Of a DNA stretch of 64,000 bases, positions 34,758 through 43,586 are shown piece after piece; positions within the stretch are counted from its first letter, which is position 1, and each line of letters opens with the position of its first letter. The notes beneath the pieces are model-generated. The model worked only from the letters and a program-made list of their open reading frames with translations, searched no databases and was not told the origin of the DNA. The stretch covers positions 992,001 through 1,056,000 of the forward strand of contig NZ_OY782755.1 of the NCBI RefSeq assembly GCF_963678165.1. The letters are read 5' to 3'. The DNA is from an uncultured Acetobacteroides sp. (GTDB lineage: Bacteria > Bacteroidota > Bacteroidia > Bacteroidales > ZOR0009). The position numbers and the translations under genes are program-made.

Positions 34758-36278
34758 GTGGAACCTAAGAAAATCCGAAGCGCTCTCATATCCGTTTACT
34801 ATAAGGATAATCTCGACAAAGTTGTAAAAGAACTCTCGAAGTTAGGTGTTAAGATTTACTCAACCGGAGGCACCCTCTCTTTTATTAACGAGTTAGGTGT
34901 CGAAGCACATTCCGTAGAGTCGTTAACTACGTACCCTTCAATTCTTGGAGGAAGGGTGAAAACCCTGCATCCAAAAGTGTTTGGCGGAATTCTTGCCCGA
35001 CGTGAAAATCCGAATGACTTGGAGCAACTAAACGAGTATCAGATTCCTGAAATCGATCTTGTTATTGTTGATCTTTATCCGTTCGAGGAAACCGTAGCAT
35101 CTGGTGCTCCCGATCAGGATATCATCGAAAAGATTGACATAGGAGGCATATCCCTTATCCGAGCTGCCGCAAAGAACCACAAAGATGTGGTGATTGTTGC
35201 CTCACGCGCTCAGTACGATGATTTGTACGAAGTGCTGGTAAATGGAGGCGAAACAACCTACGAGCAACGCCGTAAGTTTGCTGCAATGGCTTTTAACGTG
35301 TCATCTCACTACGATACGGCAATTTTCTCCTACTTCAATGGCGAATCTGGGGTGTCAGTGTTTAATCAGAGCCTAGAATCAGGAAAGCCTCTCCGTTATG
35401 GTGAGAATCCACATCAAAAGGCGTCCTTCTTTGGCGATATCTCTAAGATGTTTGAGCAGCTTAACGGCAAAGAAGTTTCGTACAACAACATGCTTGACAT
35501 TGATGCTGCAATAGGGCTGATTAACGAGTTTACGGAGCCAACATTTGCTATTTTGAAGCATAATAATGCATGTGGATTGGCAACTCGCGATTCTATTGAG
35601 AAAGCTTACGTAGATGCCTTTGCCTGCGATCCTGTTTCAGCATACGGTGGCGTGCTAATCGCCAATAAAAATATCACGGCGGCTTGTGCCGAGGAGGTCA
35701 ATAAACTTTTCTTTGAGGTGATAATTGCACCAAACTACGATCCCGATGCGCTTGCTCTTCTGAAGTCAAAGAAAAACAGAATAATTCTTGTTGCTAAGTC
35801 GTTTGGCTTGCCAGAACTTCAATATCGTTCATTGCTGAATGGTGTTGTGGCTCAGGAGCGCGATACTGCAATTGAAGAAATGGACGACATGAAGGTTGTA
35901 ACCCATGTTGCGCCACCTAAAAAGGATATTGACGACCTCATTTTTGCGAATAAGGCAGTTAAGCACTCAAAGTCGAATGCTATTGTGCTGGCAAAAGATG
36001 GACAGCTGCTCGCCTCTGGAGTAGGTCAAACATCACGTGTTGATGCCCTAAAGCAAGCCGTAGAAAAAGCTAAAACATTTGGTTTTTCGTTGGAAGGTGC
36101 CGTACTTGCATCGGATGCGTTCTTCCCCTTTGCCGATTGTGTAGAAATTGCACACAAGGAGGGCATACGATCGATCATCCAACCAGGCGGTTCTGTACGC
36201 GATAAAGATTCTATCGAGTACTGCGATGCAAATGGATTGGCAATGGTATTTACGGGGGTACGCCATTTTAAACATTAA
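34758..36278 (+). CDS. purH: Bifunctional AICAR transformylase / IMP cyclohydrolase
   Basis: Carries out the last two steps of IMP synthesis. The 506-residue protein has the cyclohydrolase domain (MGS-like, RSALISVYYKDN then STGGTLSFINE and GGRVKTLHPKVFGGILARR) and the transformylase domain from about 200 with RYGENPHQKASF, the catalytic KHNNACG and DPVSAYGG. The C-terminal GSVRDKDSIEYCDANGLAMV and FTGVRHFKH are intact. The GTG at 34758 is chosen because the family protein starts with the KKIRSALISVY segment and because the upstream TTG coincides with a -7 box. mreB follows after 26 bases. Confidence 0.95.
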   Translation: MEPKKIRSALISVYYKDNLDKVVKELSKLGVKIYSTGGTLSFINELGVEAHSVESLTTYPSILGGRVKTLHPKVFGGILARRENPNDLEQLNEYQIPEIDLVIVDLYPFEETVASGAPDQDIIEKIDIGGISLIRAAAKNHKDVVIVASRAQYDDLYEVLVNGGETTYEQRRKFAAMAFNVSSHYDTAIFSYFNGESGVSVFNQSLESGKPLRYGENPHQKASFFGDISKMFEQLNGKEVSYNNMLDIDAAIGLINEFTEPTFAILKHNNACGLATRDSIEKAYVDAFACDPVSAYGGVLIANKNITAACAEEVNKLFFEVIIAPNYDPDALALLKSKKNRIILVAKSFGLPELQYRSLLNGVVAQERDTAIEEMDDMKVVTHVAPPKKDIDDLIFANKAVKHSKSNAIVLAKDGQLLASGVGQTSRVDALKQAVEKAKTFGFSLEGAVLASDAFFPFADCVEIAHKEGIRSIIQPGGSVRDKDSIEYCDANGLAMVFTGVRHFKH

Positions 36279-36304
36279 TTTGTACAAAATAAAGAGAGTA
36301 TAAT

Positions 36305-37327
36305 ATGGGATTGTTTTCATTCCTAACACCTGAAATCGCTATAGATCTTGGTACCGCAAATACCATTATCTACTATAACGATAAGATTGTGGTGGACGAG
36401 CCTTCGATTGTTGCCATCGACCAAAATACAGGTCGCTTGGTGGGTATCGGCGAATCAGCTCGTCAGATGCATGGTAAGACCCACGAGAACATCAAGACAA
36501 TTCGTCCTCTTCGCGATGGCGTAATTGCAGACTTTAAGGCTGCCGAAATGATGATTCGTGGAATGATCAAGATGATAAACCATCGTAGCCGATTATTCCC
36601 AAACAACCTTCGCATCGTAGTTTGTATTCCTTCAGGATCTACCGAAGTTGAGGTTCGTGCAGTGCGCGACTCTGCTGAGCATGCTGGGGGGCGTGATGTT
36701 TACATGATTTACGAGCCAATGGCTGCCGCTATCGGTATTGGGCTCGATGTTGAAGCACCAAACGGCTGCATGGTTGTTGACATAGGAGGTGGTACTACTG
36801 AGATCGCTGTTATTGCGCTAGGTGGTATTGTTTGCAACAAGAGTATTCGTGTTGCAGGTGATGGTTTTACCTCCGATATTCAAGCGTACATGCGCTACCA
36901 GCATAACATTAAGGTGGGCGAGCGTACAGCAGAAGATATCAAGATTGCTGTTGGATCGGCTCTTCCTGAACTCGAGAATGCTCCCGAAGATTTTATCGTT
37001 CGTGGACCAAATATCATGACGGCTCTTCCTATTGAGGTTCCAGTTTCGTATCAAGAAATTGCCCACTGTCTGGATAAGTCGATTATGAAGATAGAGACCG
37101 CAGTTCTTGAAGTGCTAGAAAAGACTCCTCCAGAACTTTATGCTGATATTGTAAACCGTGGAATTTACCTAGCTGGTGGTGGTGCACTTCTTAAGGGATT
37201 GGATAAGCGTCTTACCGATAAGATAAATATTCCGTTCCATGTTGCTGAAGATCCACTTCACGCAGTTGCAAGAGGCACCAGTGTTGCACTAAAGAACGTT
37301 ACTAGGTTCTCATTCTTGATGAGATAG
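36305..37327 (+). CDS. mreB: Rod shape-determining protein MreB
   Basis: Bacterial actin that guides lateral wall synthesis. The 340-residue protein has the phosphate-1 motif IAIDLGTANT, phosphate-2 VVDIGGGTTEIAVI, LAGGGALLKGLDK adenosine motif and the amphipathic N-terminal MGLFSFL membrane anchor. It begins the elongation operon mreB-mreC-mreD-mrdA-rodA, placed directly after purH as in many Bacteroidota. The C-terminus VTRFSFLMR is normal. Confidence 0.97.
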   Translation: MGLFSFLTPEIAIDLGTANTIIYYNDKIVVDEPSIVAIDQNTGRLVGIGESARQMHGKTHENIKTIRPLRDGVIADFKAAEMMIRGMIKMINHRSRLFPNNLRIVVCIPSGSTEVEVRAVRDSAEHAGGRDVYMIYEPMAAAIGIGLDVEAPNGCMVVDIGGGTTEIAVIALGGIVCNKSIRVAGDGFTSDIQAYMRYQHNIKVGERTAEDIKIAVGSALPELENAPEDFIVRGPNIMTALPIEVPVSYQEIAHCLDKSIMKIETAVLEVLEKTPPELYADIVNRGIYLAGGGALLKGLDKRLTDKINIPFHVAEDPLHAVARGTSVALKNVTRFSFLMR

Positions 37328-37342
37328 ATCTTCAACTAAGCT

Positions 37343-38173
37343 ATGGGTAACTTACTGAGGTTCTTAATAAAGTATCAGGTAATTTTTCTTTTTTTGCTAT
37401 TTGAGACTTTATCTCTTGCCTTGCTGGTGAATAGTACCTATTTCCAAAGAGCAAAAGTAGTAAGCTATACAAGTGATATGACCAATGTTATCAATGGTCA
37501 TATCACTAGTTTTTTGCAGTACCTTCATCTTAAGGAGATAAATACCTCGTTAGCGGAGGAGAATGCACGGCTAAAGAACCAACTCGATTGGTATCTGGCT
37601 AAAGATACTCTGATAAAGCGAACCAGCATCGACTCTACTCGTGGGCTTAGGTATAGCTACATAATGGCAGATGTTGTAAATAACTCTACCAGCAAGCAGC
37701 ATAACTACATCACCCTTAACCGAGGAACGGCCCAAGGAGTTCGTTCTGAAATGGGGGTTATGTCGAGCGATGGCATTGTGGGGGTTATTCTCTCCACTTC
37801 TAAAAACTATGCCACCGTTGTATCGCTACTCAATTTGAACTTTAAGGTTAGTGCGCGGCTAAAGCGTACCGGGTATTTCGGATCTCTATCATGGGATGGC
37901 AAGGATGCTCGGTTTATGAACCTTTCGGATATCCCTCAGCAGGCCAAAATAAAGATCGGCGATACGATTGAGACAACGGGATACTCAACGATTTTTCCAG
38001 AAGGTGTTTTCGTAGGGATTGTTGACTCGTACAAGGTGCAGGGGGGAAACTTCTTTCAACTGAAGGTGCGCTTGAAGTGCGACTTCAAAAAGTTGCGCTA
38101 TGTGCAGGTGATATCCGATTTTAGAAAAAGAGAAAAAGAAACGTTAGAAAGCGCGGTGGCAAATGAAGAATAA
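37343..38173 (+). CDS. mreC: Rod shape-determining protein MreC
   Basis: Periplasmic scaffold linking MreB to PBP2. A 276-residue protein with one N-terminal helix (about 8-30), a coiled coil (about 60-85, LKEINTSLAEENARLKNQLD) and two beta domains with the conserved VVNNSTSKQHNYITLNRG and DGIVGVILSTSKNYATVVS segments. It starts 15 bases after mreB and overlaps mreD by 11. Confidence 0.94.
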   Translation: MGNLLRFLIKYQVIFLFLLFETLSLALLVNSTYFQRAKVVSYTSDMTNVINGHITSFLQYLHLKEINTSLAEENARLKNQLDWYLAKDTLIKRTSIDSTRGLRYSYIMADVVNNSTSKQHNYITLNRGTAQGVRSEMGVMSSDGIVGVILSTSKNYATVVSLLNLNFKVSARLKRTGYFGSLSWDGKDARFMNLSDIPQQAKIKIGDTIETTGYSTIFPEGVFVGIVDSYKVQGGNFFQLKVRLKCDFKKLRYVQVISDFRKREKETLESAVANEE

Positions 38174-38672
38174 CCTCTTAAAATATACAATTATATTTAT
38201 TGCGCTTGTTCTTGTGCAGCAGTTCGTGTTTAATAATATCGAGCTCAACACCTACATGAACCCCTACGTTTACATCCTCTTTATTCTGGTTCTACCCTTC
38301 AATCTTAATCGATCGTTGCTGCTGTTGCTGTCGTTTGTTTTGGGATTAACGATCGACCTGCTATCGGGAACGCTGGGGCTGCATGCGGCATCGTGTACTT
38401 TAATTGGCTACTTACGGCCCTACCTTCTTTCGATTTTTACCTCGCGCGAGGATTTTGAGCAGGAGCTGGTTCCGACTATAGCGACCTATGGGCTGGCTTG
38501 GTTTGTGCGCTATTCTGCAATTCTAATCGTGATCCATCATTGGGTGTTGTTTACGCTGGAGGCCTTTACCTTTGCCAACTACGCTGCAACCATGGTTAGG
38601 ATTTTGCTCAGCTCTGTGCTAACCCTGTTCTTTGTGATACTTACCGAATACGCATTTTCTAAACAGAAATAG
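38163..38672 (+). CDS. mreD: Rod shape-determining protein MreD
   Basis: A 169-residue inner-membrane protein with five to six helices and the FVLGLTIDLLSGTLGLHA motif characteristic of MreD. It overlaps mreC by 11 bases and ends 14 bases before mrdA, consistent with a translationally coupled operon. Sequence conservation in MreD is low, so recognition rests partly on position. Confidence 0.9.
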   Translation: MKNNLLKYTIIFIALVLVQQFVFNNIELNTYMNPYVYILFILVLPFNLNRSLLLLLSFVLGLTIDLLSGTLGLHAASCTLIGYLRPYLLSIFTSREDFEQELVPTIATYGLAWFVRYSAILIVIHHWVLFTLEAFTFANYAATMVRILLSSVLTLFFVILTEYAFSKQK

Positions 38673-38686
38673 GAGTCTTTTAAGTA

Positions 38687-40702
38687 ATGATTATAGGTGG
38701 CTTCAACAGGAAGTACGTACTAGCAATCATGATTGCTGTAGTGTCGGTTGTGATTATTCTCCGTCTTTTTTACATCCAGGTTTTAGATCCATCCTATAAG
38801 GTTACCGCATCCAACAACGTGCTGCGCTACATTACACAGTACCCTTCGCGTGGGCTTATCTACGACCGAAATGGGGAGCTGCTGGTTTGTAACGAGGCGG
38901 CATACGACTTGATGGTAATCTATCAGCAGCTAAAGCCTTTCGATACCGCTGAGTTCTCCGCCATCCTGAGTATCCCTATTGAGCAAATTCGGAAAACATT
39001 GGAGGAGGCTAAGGTCAGATCCTACTACCGTCCGTATGTGTTTGCCAAGCAAATTTCAGCGTTCACCTACGCAACGCTTCAGGAGCGGCTTTATAAATTT
39101 ACCGGCTTTTACGTTCAACCGCGTACCTTGCGCACCTATCCCCTGAAAATTGCGGGGAACTTGCTGGGGTATGTTGGTGAGGTAAACGATAAAACCATAG
39201 AGGAGGAGCCCTACTATAAAATGGGCGACTACATTGGCATCTCGGGCCTAGAGAAGGCCTACGAGGGGGTGCTGAGAGGCCGTAAGGGGGTTGCCATTTC
39301 GCTGGTTGACGTGCATAACCGCATCAAAGGGTCGTACCAGAATGGGCGTTTCGACACCTTGGCCATCCTCGGAAAAAATATTGTAGCGACGATTGACGCC
39401 AAGTTGCAGGCGTATGGCGAGAAGTTGATGACGAATAAGGTGGGCAGTATTGTGGCCATCGAACCTTCTACCGGAGAAATTCTGGCCATGGTAACTGGGC
39501 CCGACTACGACCCAACGGATCTAACCGGGCGTAACCGACGAAAGAACTGGGCAAGGCTGGCGCTAGATCCGCTTAACCCCATGTTCAACCGTGCAACGCA
39601 GGCCATGTATCCTCCCGGATCGACCTTTAAGCTGGTGAATGCGCTAATTGGCCTACAGGAGGGCATTATTGATGAGCACACGGCTTATGGCTGTGGTGGC
39701 GGTTTCGCCTACGGTGGGCGCGTGCTAAAGTGCCACCCCCACGCATCGCCGCTTAACGTTTACGGCGCAATTCAGGTTTCGTGTAATGCCTTTTTTGCCC
39801 GTGAGTACGTAAACTTTATTAATAGCCCAAAGTATGGCTCATCGCATAAGGCCTACCAGGTATGGAAGGATTACGTGAATAGGCTCGGCTTTGGAAGGCA
39901 TCTGAATACCGACCTGAACTACGAAAAAACAGGTATCGTAAAAAAGCCCGAGTACTTCGACAAGATCCATAACGGGCGCTGGAACGGCTATACGATTGTT
40001 TCGATGGGTATCGGGCAGGGCGAACTGGGAACTACGCCGATTCAGATCGCCAACATGGTTTCCACCATTGCCAATAGGGGCTACTACATAACTCCCCATG
40101 CGGTTAAGGACATTGAGGGGCAGCAAATCGACAGGCGCTTTAGGACGAAGAACTACGTAGGAATCAACCCTGCGTACTTTAACATGGTTGTTGAGGGCAT
40201 GCGGATGTCGGTTACGGGAGGTACCTCCTACATTGCCAACATCCCCGGTGTCGAGGTGTGCGGTAAGACCGGTACGGCCCAGAACCCTACGGGAACCAAG
40301 AAGGACCACTCCGTATTTGTGGCCTTTGCACCCAAGGATAATCCCAAAATTGCCATTGCTGTTTACGTCGAAAATGCAGGTTTTGGTGCAACCTACGCGG
40401 CTCCTATTGCGAGCCTGATGATGGAGAAGTACCTAAAAGATACCGTTTCGCGAAAGCCTCTTGAAGATCGTATCGTGAATATGGACCTTACCACCGAGCT
40501 GAAGTACGTATTTGCCGCGCAAAGGGCCGCCAAGGAGGCCAAGGCTAGGGCCAAGAAGGCGCGTGCCGACTCGCTTAAGGGTGCCTCCACGAAAGCCAAG
40601 CTGCCCGCTGGCGTGCGTAAAAAGGCCACGGATGCGCCTGCCCGCAAGGGAAGCTCTTCCGAGCAATCGTCAACTATAAAGAAGGAAAACCGTGAGAAAT
40701 AG
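38687..40702 (+). CDS. mrdA: Penicillin-binding protein 2 (elongation transpeptidase)
   Basis: Class B PBP that crosslinks lateral-wall peptidoglycan with RodA. The 671-residue protein has an N-terminal helix (about 9-28), a dimerisation/pedestal domain with YPSRGLIYDRNGELLVCNE, and the transpeptidase domain with catalytic PPGSTFKLVNA (SxxK), VSCNAFF (SxN) and VCGKTGTAQNP (KTG). A Lys/Ala-rich tail of about 60 residues (KEAKARAKKARADS, then Ser-rich) follows the catalytic domain and is unlike most PBP2s. It overlaps rodA by 11 bases. Confidence 0.96.
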   Translation: MIIGGFNRKYVLAIMIAVVSVVIILRLFYIQVLDPSYKVTASNNVLRYITQYPSRGLIYDRNGELLVCNEAAYDLMVIYQQLKPFDTAEFSAILSIPIEQIRKTLEEAKVRSYYRPYVFAKQISAFTYATLQERLYKFTGFYVQPRTLRTYPLKIAGNLLGYVGEVNDKTIEEEPYYKMGDYIGISGLEKAYEGVLRGRKGVAISLVDVHNRIKGSYQNGRFDTLAILGKNIVATIDAKLQAYGEKLMTNKVGSIVAIEPSTGEILAMVTGPDYDPTDLTGRNRRKNWARLALDPLNPMFNRATQAMYPPGSTFKLVNALIGLQEGIIDEHTAYGCGGGFAYGGRVLKCHPHASPLNVYGAIQVSCNAFFAREYVNFINSPKYGSSHKAYQVWKDYVNRLGFGRHLNTDLNYEKTGIVKKPEYFDKIHNGRWNGYTIVSMGIGQGELGTTPIQIANMVSTIANRGYYITPHAVKDIEGQQIDRRFRTKNYVGINPAYFNMVVEGMRMSVTGGTSYIANIPGVEVCGKTGTAQNPTGTKKDHSVFVAFAPKDNPKIAIAVYVENAGFGATYAAPIASLMMEKYLKDTVSRKPLEDRIVNMDLTTELKYVFAAQRAAKEAKARAKKARADSLKGASTKAKLPAGVRKKATDAPARKGSSSEQSSTIKKENREK

Positions 40703-42116
40703 CAGTACCGCCAATACAACTACTGGCAAGCTCGACTGGACTACCATCCTGATCTACCTGTTCCTCGTTTTCTTTGGGTGGCTCAACATCTATGCTGCGG
40801 TTTACAACGAGGCGCATGCGAATATTTTCGACATATCGCAGCGGTATGGGATGCAGATGATTTGGATAGTGGCGGCCTTTACGATTGCCGCGGTCATCAT
40901 GCTGCTGGATACGCGCCTGTTCTACGCCTTCTCCGAGATTTTTTACGGCATTACCATAGTGCTGCTGCTGCTGGTGCTGGTGGCGGGTAAGGAGGTGAAC
41001 GGGCAGCGCTGCTGGTTCGAGCTGGGCGGCCTTCGCATTCAGCCCGCCGAGTTCGCCAAGGTATCCACGGTGCTGCTACTGGCGCGCGTGATGAGCTCCT
41101 ACAATTTTGTGCTCAACTCGCTTCGAGGCTACCTCCTTGTGGCGGCGGTGCTGCTGCCCCCGCTGGTGCTCATCAAGCTGCAGCCCGATGCCGGCTCGAT
41201 GCTTGTGTATGGCTCGCTGCTCTTTCTACTGTATAAGGAGGGGATGCCCGGCTGGGTGCTTTCGGTTACCCTGTCGGCCGTCGCGCTCTTCATCTTCTCG
41301 CTCCTCTTCGATAAGCTTTACATGGTGATGGCCATTGCCGTGATGGCGCTTGCCGTTGCGGGGTACGCCTACCGCCGTACCAAAACGTCGGTTTTCCTTG
41401 GGGTGCTCATCGCCGGACTTTCGGGGGGGGGGTACTACCTGACGCGCCTGCTTGGCGCCGAGGTGGAGCTCTACTACTTCGTTGCTGGTGCTACGGTTTT
41501 GGTGGCGCTGGTGATGCTGGTGGTTAGCTTCGCCAAGCACATCAAGCGGCTGTGGATGGTAATCGTGATTTTGGTTGCCTCCATCGGCATTAACTACTCC
41601 GTGGACTACGTCTTCCATAAGGTGCTGGCCCTCCACCAGCAGAAGCGTATCAACGATTTGCTGGGAATCGAAAGCGATCCGCTGGGCTGGGGCTACAACG
41701 TCAACCAGAGCAAGATTGCCATTGGTTCGGGCGGCCTGGTGGGGAAGGGATTCCTGCAGGGCACGCAAACCAAGTACAACTTCGTGCCCGAGCAAAGCAC
41801 CGACTTTATCTTTTGTACGATAGGCGAGGAGTGGGGCTTTGTGGGCTCGGTGGTTATCGTGGGGCTATTCACGCTGCTCCTCTTCCGGATCATGCTGATT
41901 GCCGACCGCCAGCGCGAGGCCTTCGCCCGCATATTCGGCTACGGGGTGCTCTCCATCTTCTTCTTCCACTTCGCCATTAACATCGGCATGACCATCGGGC
42001 TGGCGCCTGTGGTGGGCATTCCGCTGCCCTTCATCAGCTACGGGGGGTCGTCGCTCTGGTCCTTCACCATGCTGCTCTTCATCCTGCTGAAGTTCGACGC
42101 CTCGCGCTTCGAGTAG
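40692..42116 (+). CDS. rodA: Peptidoglycan glycosyltransferase RodA (SEDS family)
   Basis: Polymerises lipid II in the elongasome with PBP2. A 474-residue polytopic protein with ten helices. Conserved SEDS features include GKEVNGQRCWFELGGLRIQPAEFAK near residue 98-120 and the C-terminal EQSTDFIFCTIGEEWGF and GIPLPFISYGGSSLW segments. It is longer than the E. coli protein (370 residues) because of extra helices around residues 185-300, a Bacteroidota trait. The last 252 bases are overlapped antisense by the DUF6261-like gene. Confidence 0.95.
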   Translation: MRNSSTANTTTGKLDWTTILIYLFLVFFGWLNIYAAVYNEAHANIFDISQRYGMQMIWIVAAFTIAAVIMLLDTRLFYAFSEIFYGITIVLLLLVLVAGKEVNGQRCWFELGGLRIQPAEFAKVSTVLLLARVMSSYNFVLNSLRGYLLVAAVLLPPLVLIKLQPDAGSMLVYGSLLFLLYKEGMPGWVLSVTLSAVALFIFSLLFDKLYMVMAIAVMALAVAGYAYRRTKTSVFLGVLIAGLSGGGYYLTRLLGAEVELYYFVAGATVLVALVMLVVSFAKHIKRLWMVIVILVASIGINYSVDYVFHKVLALHQQKRINDLLGIESDPLGWGYNVNQSKIAIGSGGLVGKGFLQGTQTKYNFVPEQSTDFIFCTIGEEWGFVGSVVIVGLFTLLLFRIMLIADRQREAFARIFGYGVLSIFFFHFAINIGMTIGLAPVVGIPLPFISYGGSSLWSFTMLLFILLKFDASRFE

Positions 42117-42890
42117 CGGCACCAGGCTGGTGGCTGGCTCTTCCTGGGCGGCCGCCTCGTTGGTGGCGCTCTCGGGCTGCTTCTTCTTCTTGGCGTTGGT
42201 GGCGCGCGCCTTAATCTTGGCGACCAGCGGCGCAATCCAAAGGTTTATTTTTTCGATCGCTTCGGCCACCTCCGGGTAGGCCGATACCGCGTTCAGGTAG
42301 CCGAACGTGCGGGCCAGCACCCCGCAGAGCGCCCGCTGCGCCTCTCGGCTGCGGATGCCCCCCTGCTCGAGTTGCTGCTGACGGCGCTGCGCCTGGCTCT
42401 CCTCGAACCGCAGGTTGGCGGCCTCGAGCAGCGCCAGCGGCTCGTCGCACCAGAGCGTCGTAGCGTCCGCCTGCAGCACGGGTGAGCCTTTGATGTCGGC
42501 CAGCAGCAGCCTGATGGCGTTGCTCCTAGCGGAAGCGCCGCCCCGGTGCAGGTTCCACCCCCTTTTGCGCAGCGCGTCGGTCAGGTGCTGCGCCGCCACC
42601 CGCTGCTGGGCGGAGCCGTATCTCCCCATCTGCAGGGCCCCCTTGATGGCCATGAGGTGCTCGCGCCGCTCGCGGTCGAGCTGTTGGCTGCGCTGCGTGC
42701 CCGACTTGTCGGCCTTGCGCCCAATGCCCCCCTGGTAGCGCGTGATGGCCCTGCCGAGTTCGCCGACCAGCGGCTCGGGCATGCGCCCCGCTGCCTGGAG
42801 CTCCGCGGCAATCTCCAATACCCTTCCCGAAAAGGTGCCCAGCTCGTCGATGTGCACCCGCCTAAGACCTATCTTGCTGATCTTCTTCAT
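41865..42890 (-). CDS. DUF6261-like protein whose frame runs antisense into rodA
   Basis: A 341-codon frame; the first 255 or so residues form an Arg/Ala/Leu/Gln-rich helical protein resembling DUF6261 (start KKISKIGLRRVHIDELGTFS, and LALLEAANLRFEES near residue 165). From about residue 258 the frame enters the complementary strand of rodA, and the final 84 residues are a low-complexity Glu/Gly/His-rich run with no family character. Either a frameshift removed the original stop or the family tail is simply lost. GC content is high. The other DUF6261-like protein is at 7822. Function unknown; the C-terminal end is doubtful. Confidence 0.6.
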   Translation of the reverse strand: MKKISKIGLRRVHIDELGTFSGRVLEIAAELQAAGRMPEPLVGELGRAITRYQGGIGRKADKSGTQRSQQLDRERREHLMAIKGALQMGRYGSAQQRVAAQHLTDALRKRGWNLHRGGASARSNAIRLLLADIKGSPVLQADATTLWCDEPLALLEAANLRFEESQAQRRQQQLEQGGIRSREAQRALCGVLARTFGYLNAVSAYPEVAEAIEKINLWIAPLVAKIKARATNAKKKKQPESATNEAAAQEEPATSLVPLLEARGVELQQDEEQHGEGPERRPPVADEGQRNAHHRRQPDGHADVNGEVEEEDGEHPVAEYAGEGLALAVGNQHDPEEEQRE

Positions 42891-43030
42891 GCCTGCTTCC
42901 TTTTAGGAGCGCGGCTGCTCGCATCGAACCGCACCCAAAGTTTACGATAGTTTAAAGATATAAGCTTACGTTAATAAATTCAATAGCCAAAGCTAACGGG
43001 GCTGATATTTTTTTGAAATGCTATAGCATG

Positions 43031-43380
43031 GCCCATGGGTGGACCATGCCGTAACCATTCGGACAATGGCTTGCCCATTGATGGACCAATGCGTAATCAT
43101 AGTGTTTTGATTAAGTCCAACGATGGGATAGCACGTAACAGTTCTGTTATATGAAAGACCAGCGATGGACTTTCCTATAGCAGGATCATTTTATAATGAT
43201 CCACTAACGGGCAATCATATATCAAATGTGATAAGCCATGGTCCACCCATGGACAAATATTTAGCAGTATGTGTGTAAGTACGCCCATCGATGGACCACT
43301 ACTGAAAAAGTTGTTTGGGTGATGGTCCACCTATGGGCAATGCTGCTGCGGTGCTGTTTGGGATAGGTCCGATGGCTGGT
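43031..43380. repeat. 42-bp tandem repeat array built on a GTCCA-N4-TGGAC palindrome
   Basis: Palindromic cores such as GCCCATGGGTGGACC (43031), GCCCATTGATGGACC (43073), GTCCAACGATGGG (43115), GACCAGCGATGGAC (43157), GATCCACTAACGGGC (43198), GTCCACCCATGGAC (43241), GCCCATCGATGGACC (43283) and GGTCCACCTATGGGC (43324) recur every 41-43 bases. Between cores a GTAA-N-CAT word recurs at 43051, 43093 and 43135, so each 42-bp unit has two 21-bp halves. It fills the 700-base region between the divergent DUF6261-like and cDPGS-like genes; the remainder (42891-43030, 43381-43560) shows nothing clear. Confidence 0.85.
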
Positions 43381-43569
43381 TTCATCGAATCGGTGAGTGG
43401 GCGAGGAATGGGGAGGGCTAGCGGGGCTGCTGGGGCCATAATACGGGCGAATCGTACCTTGCCGCACGATCATCAAAAAAAAAAGGCACCTCCGAAAACA
43501 AAAAAATAGCTATGGATGTTACTGTATCGTTAAAGATCGTTGAATTTAAGCTTTAATCAAAAATCCATC

Positions 43570-43582
43570 ATTAAGGAGGTTT
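43570..43582 (+). promoter_or_regulatory. Strong Shine-Dalgarno sequence of the cDPGS-like gene
   Basis: TTAAGGAGGTTTTAAC precedes the ATG; AAGGAGGT is a full anti-SD match. Most genes in the window have no recognisable SD, as is normal for this phylum, so this one stands out. Confidence 0.8.
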
Positions 43583-43586
43583 TAAC

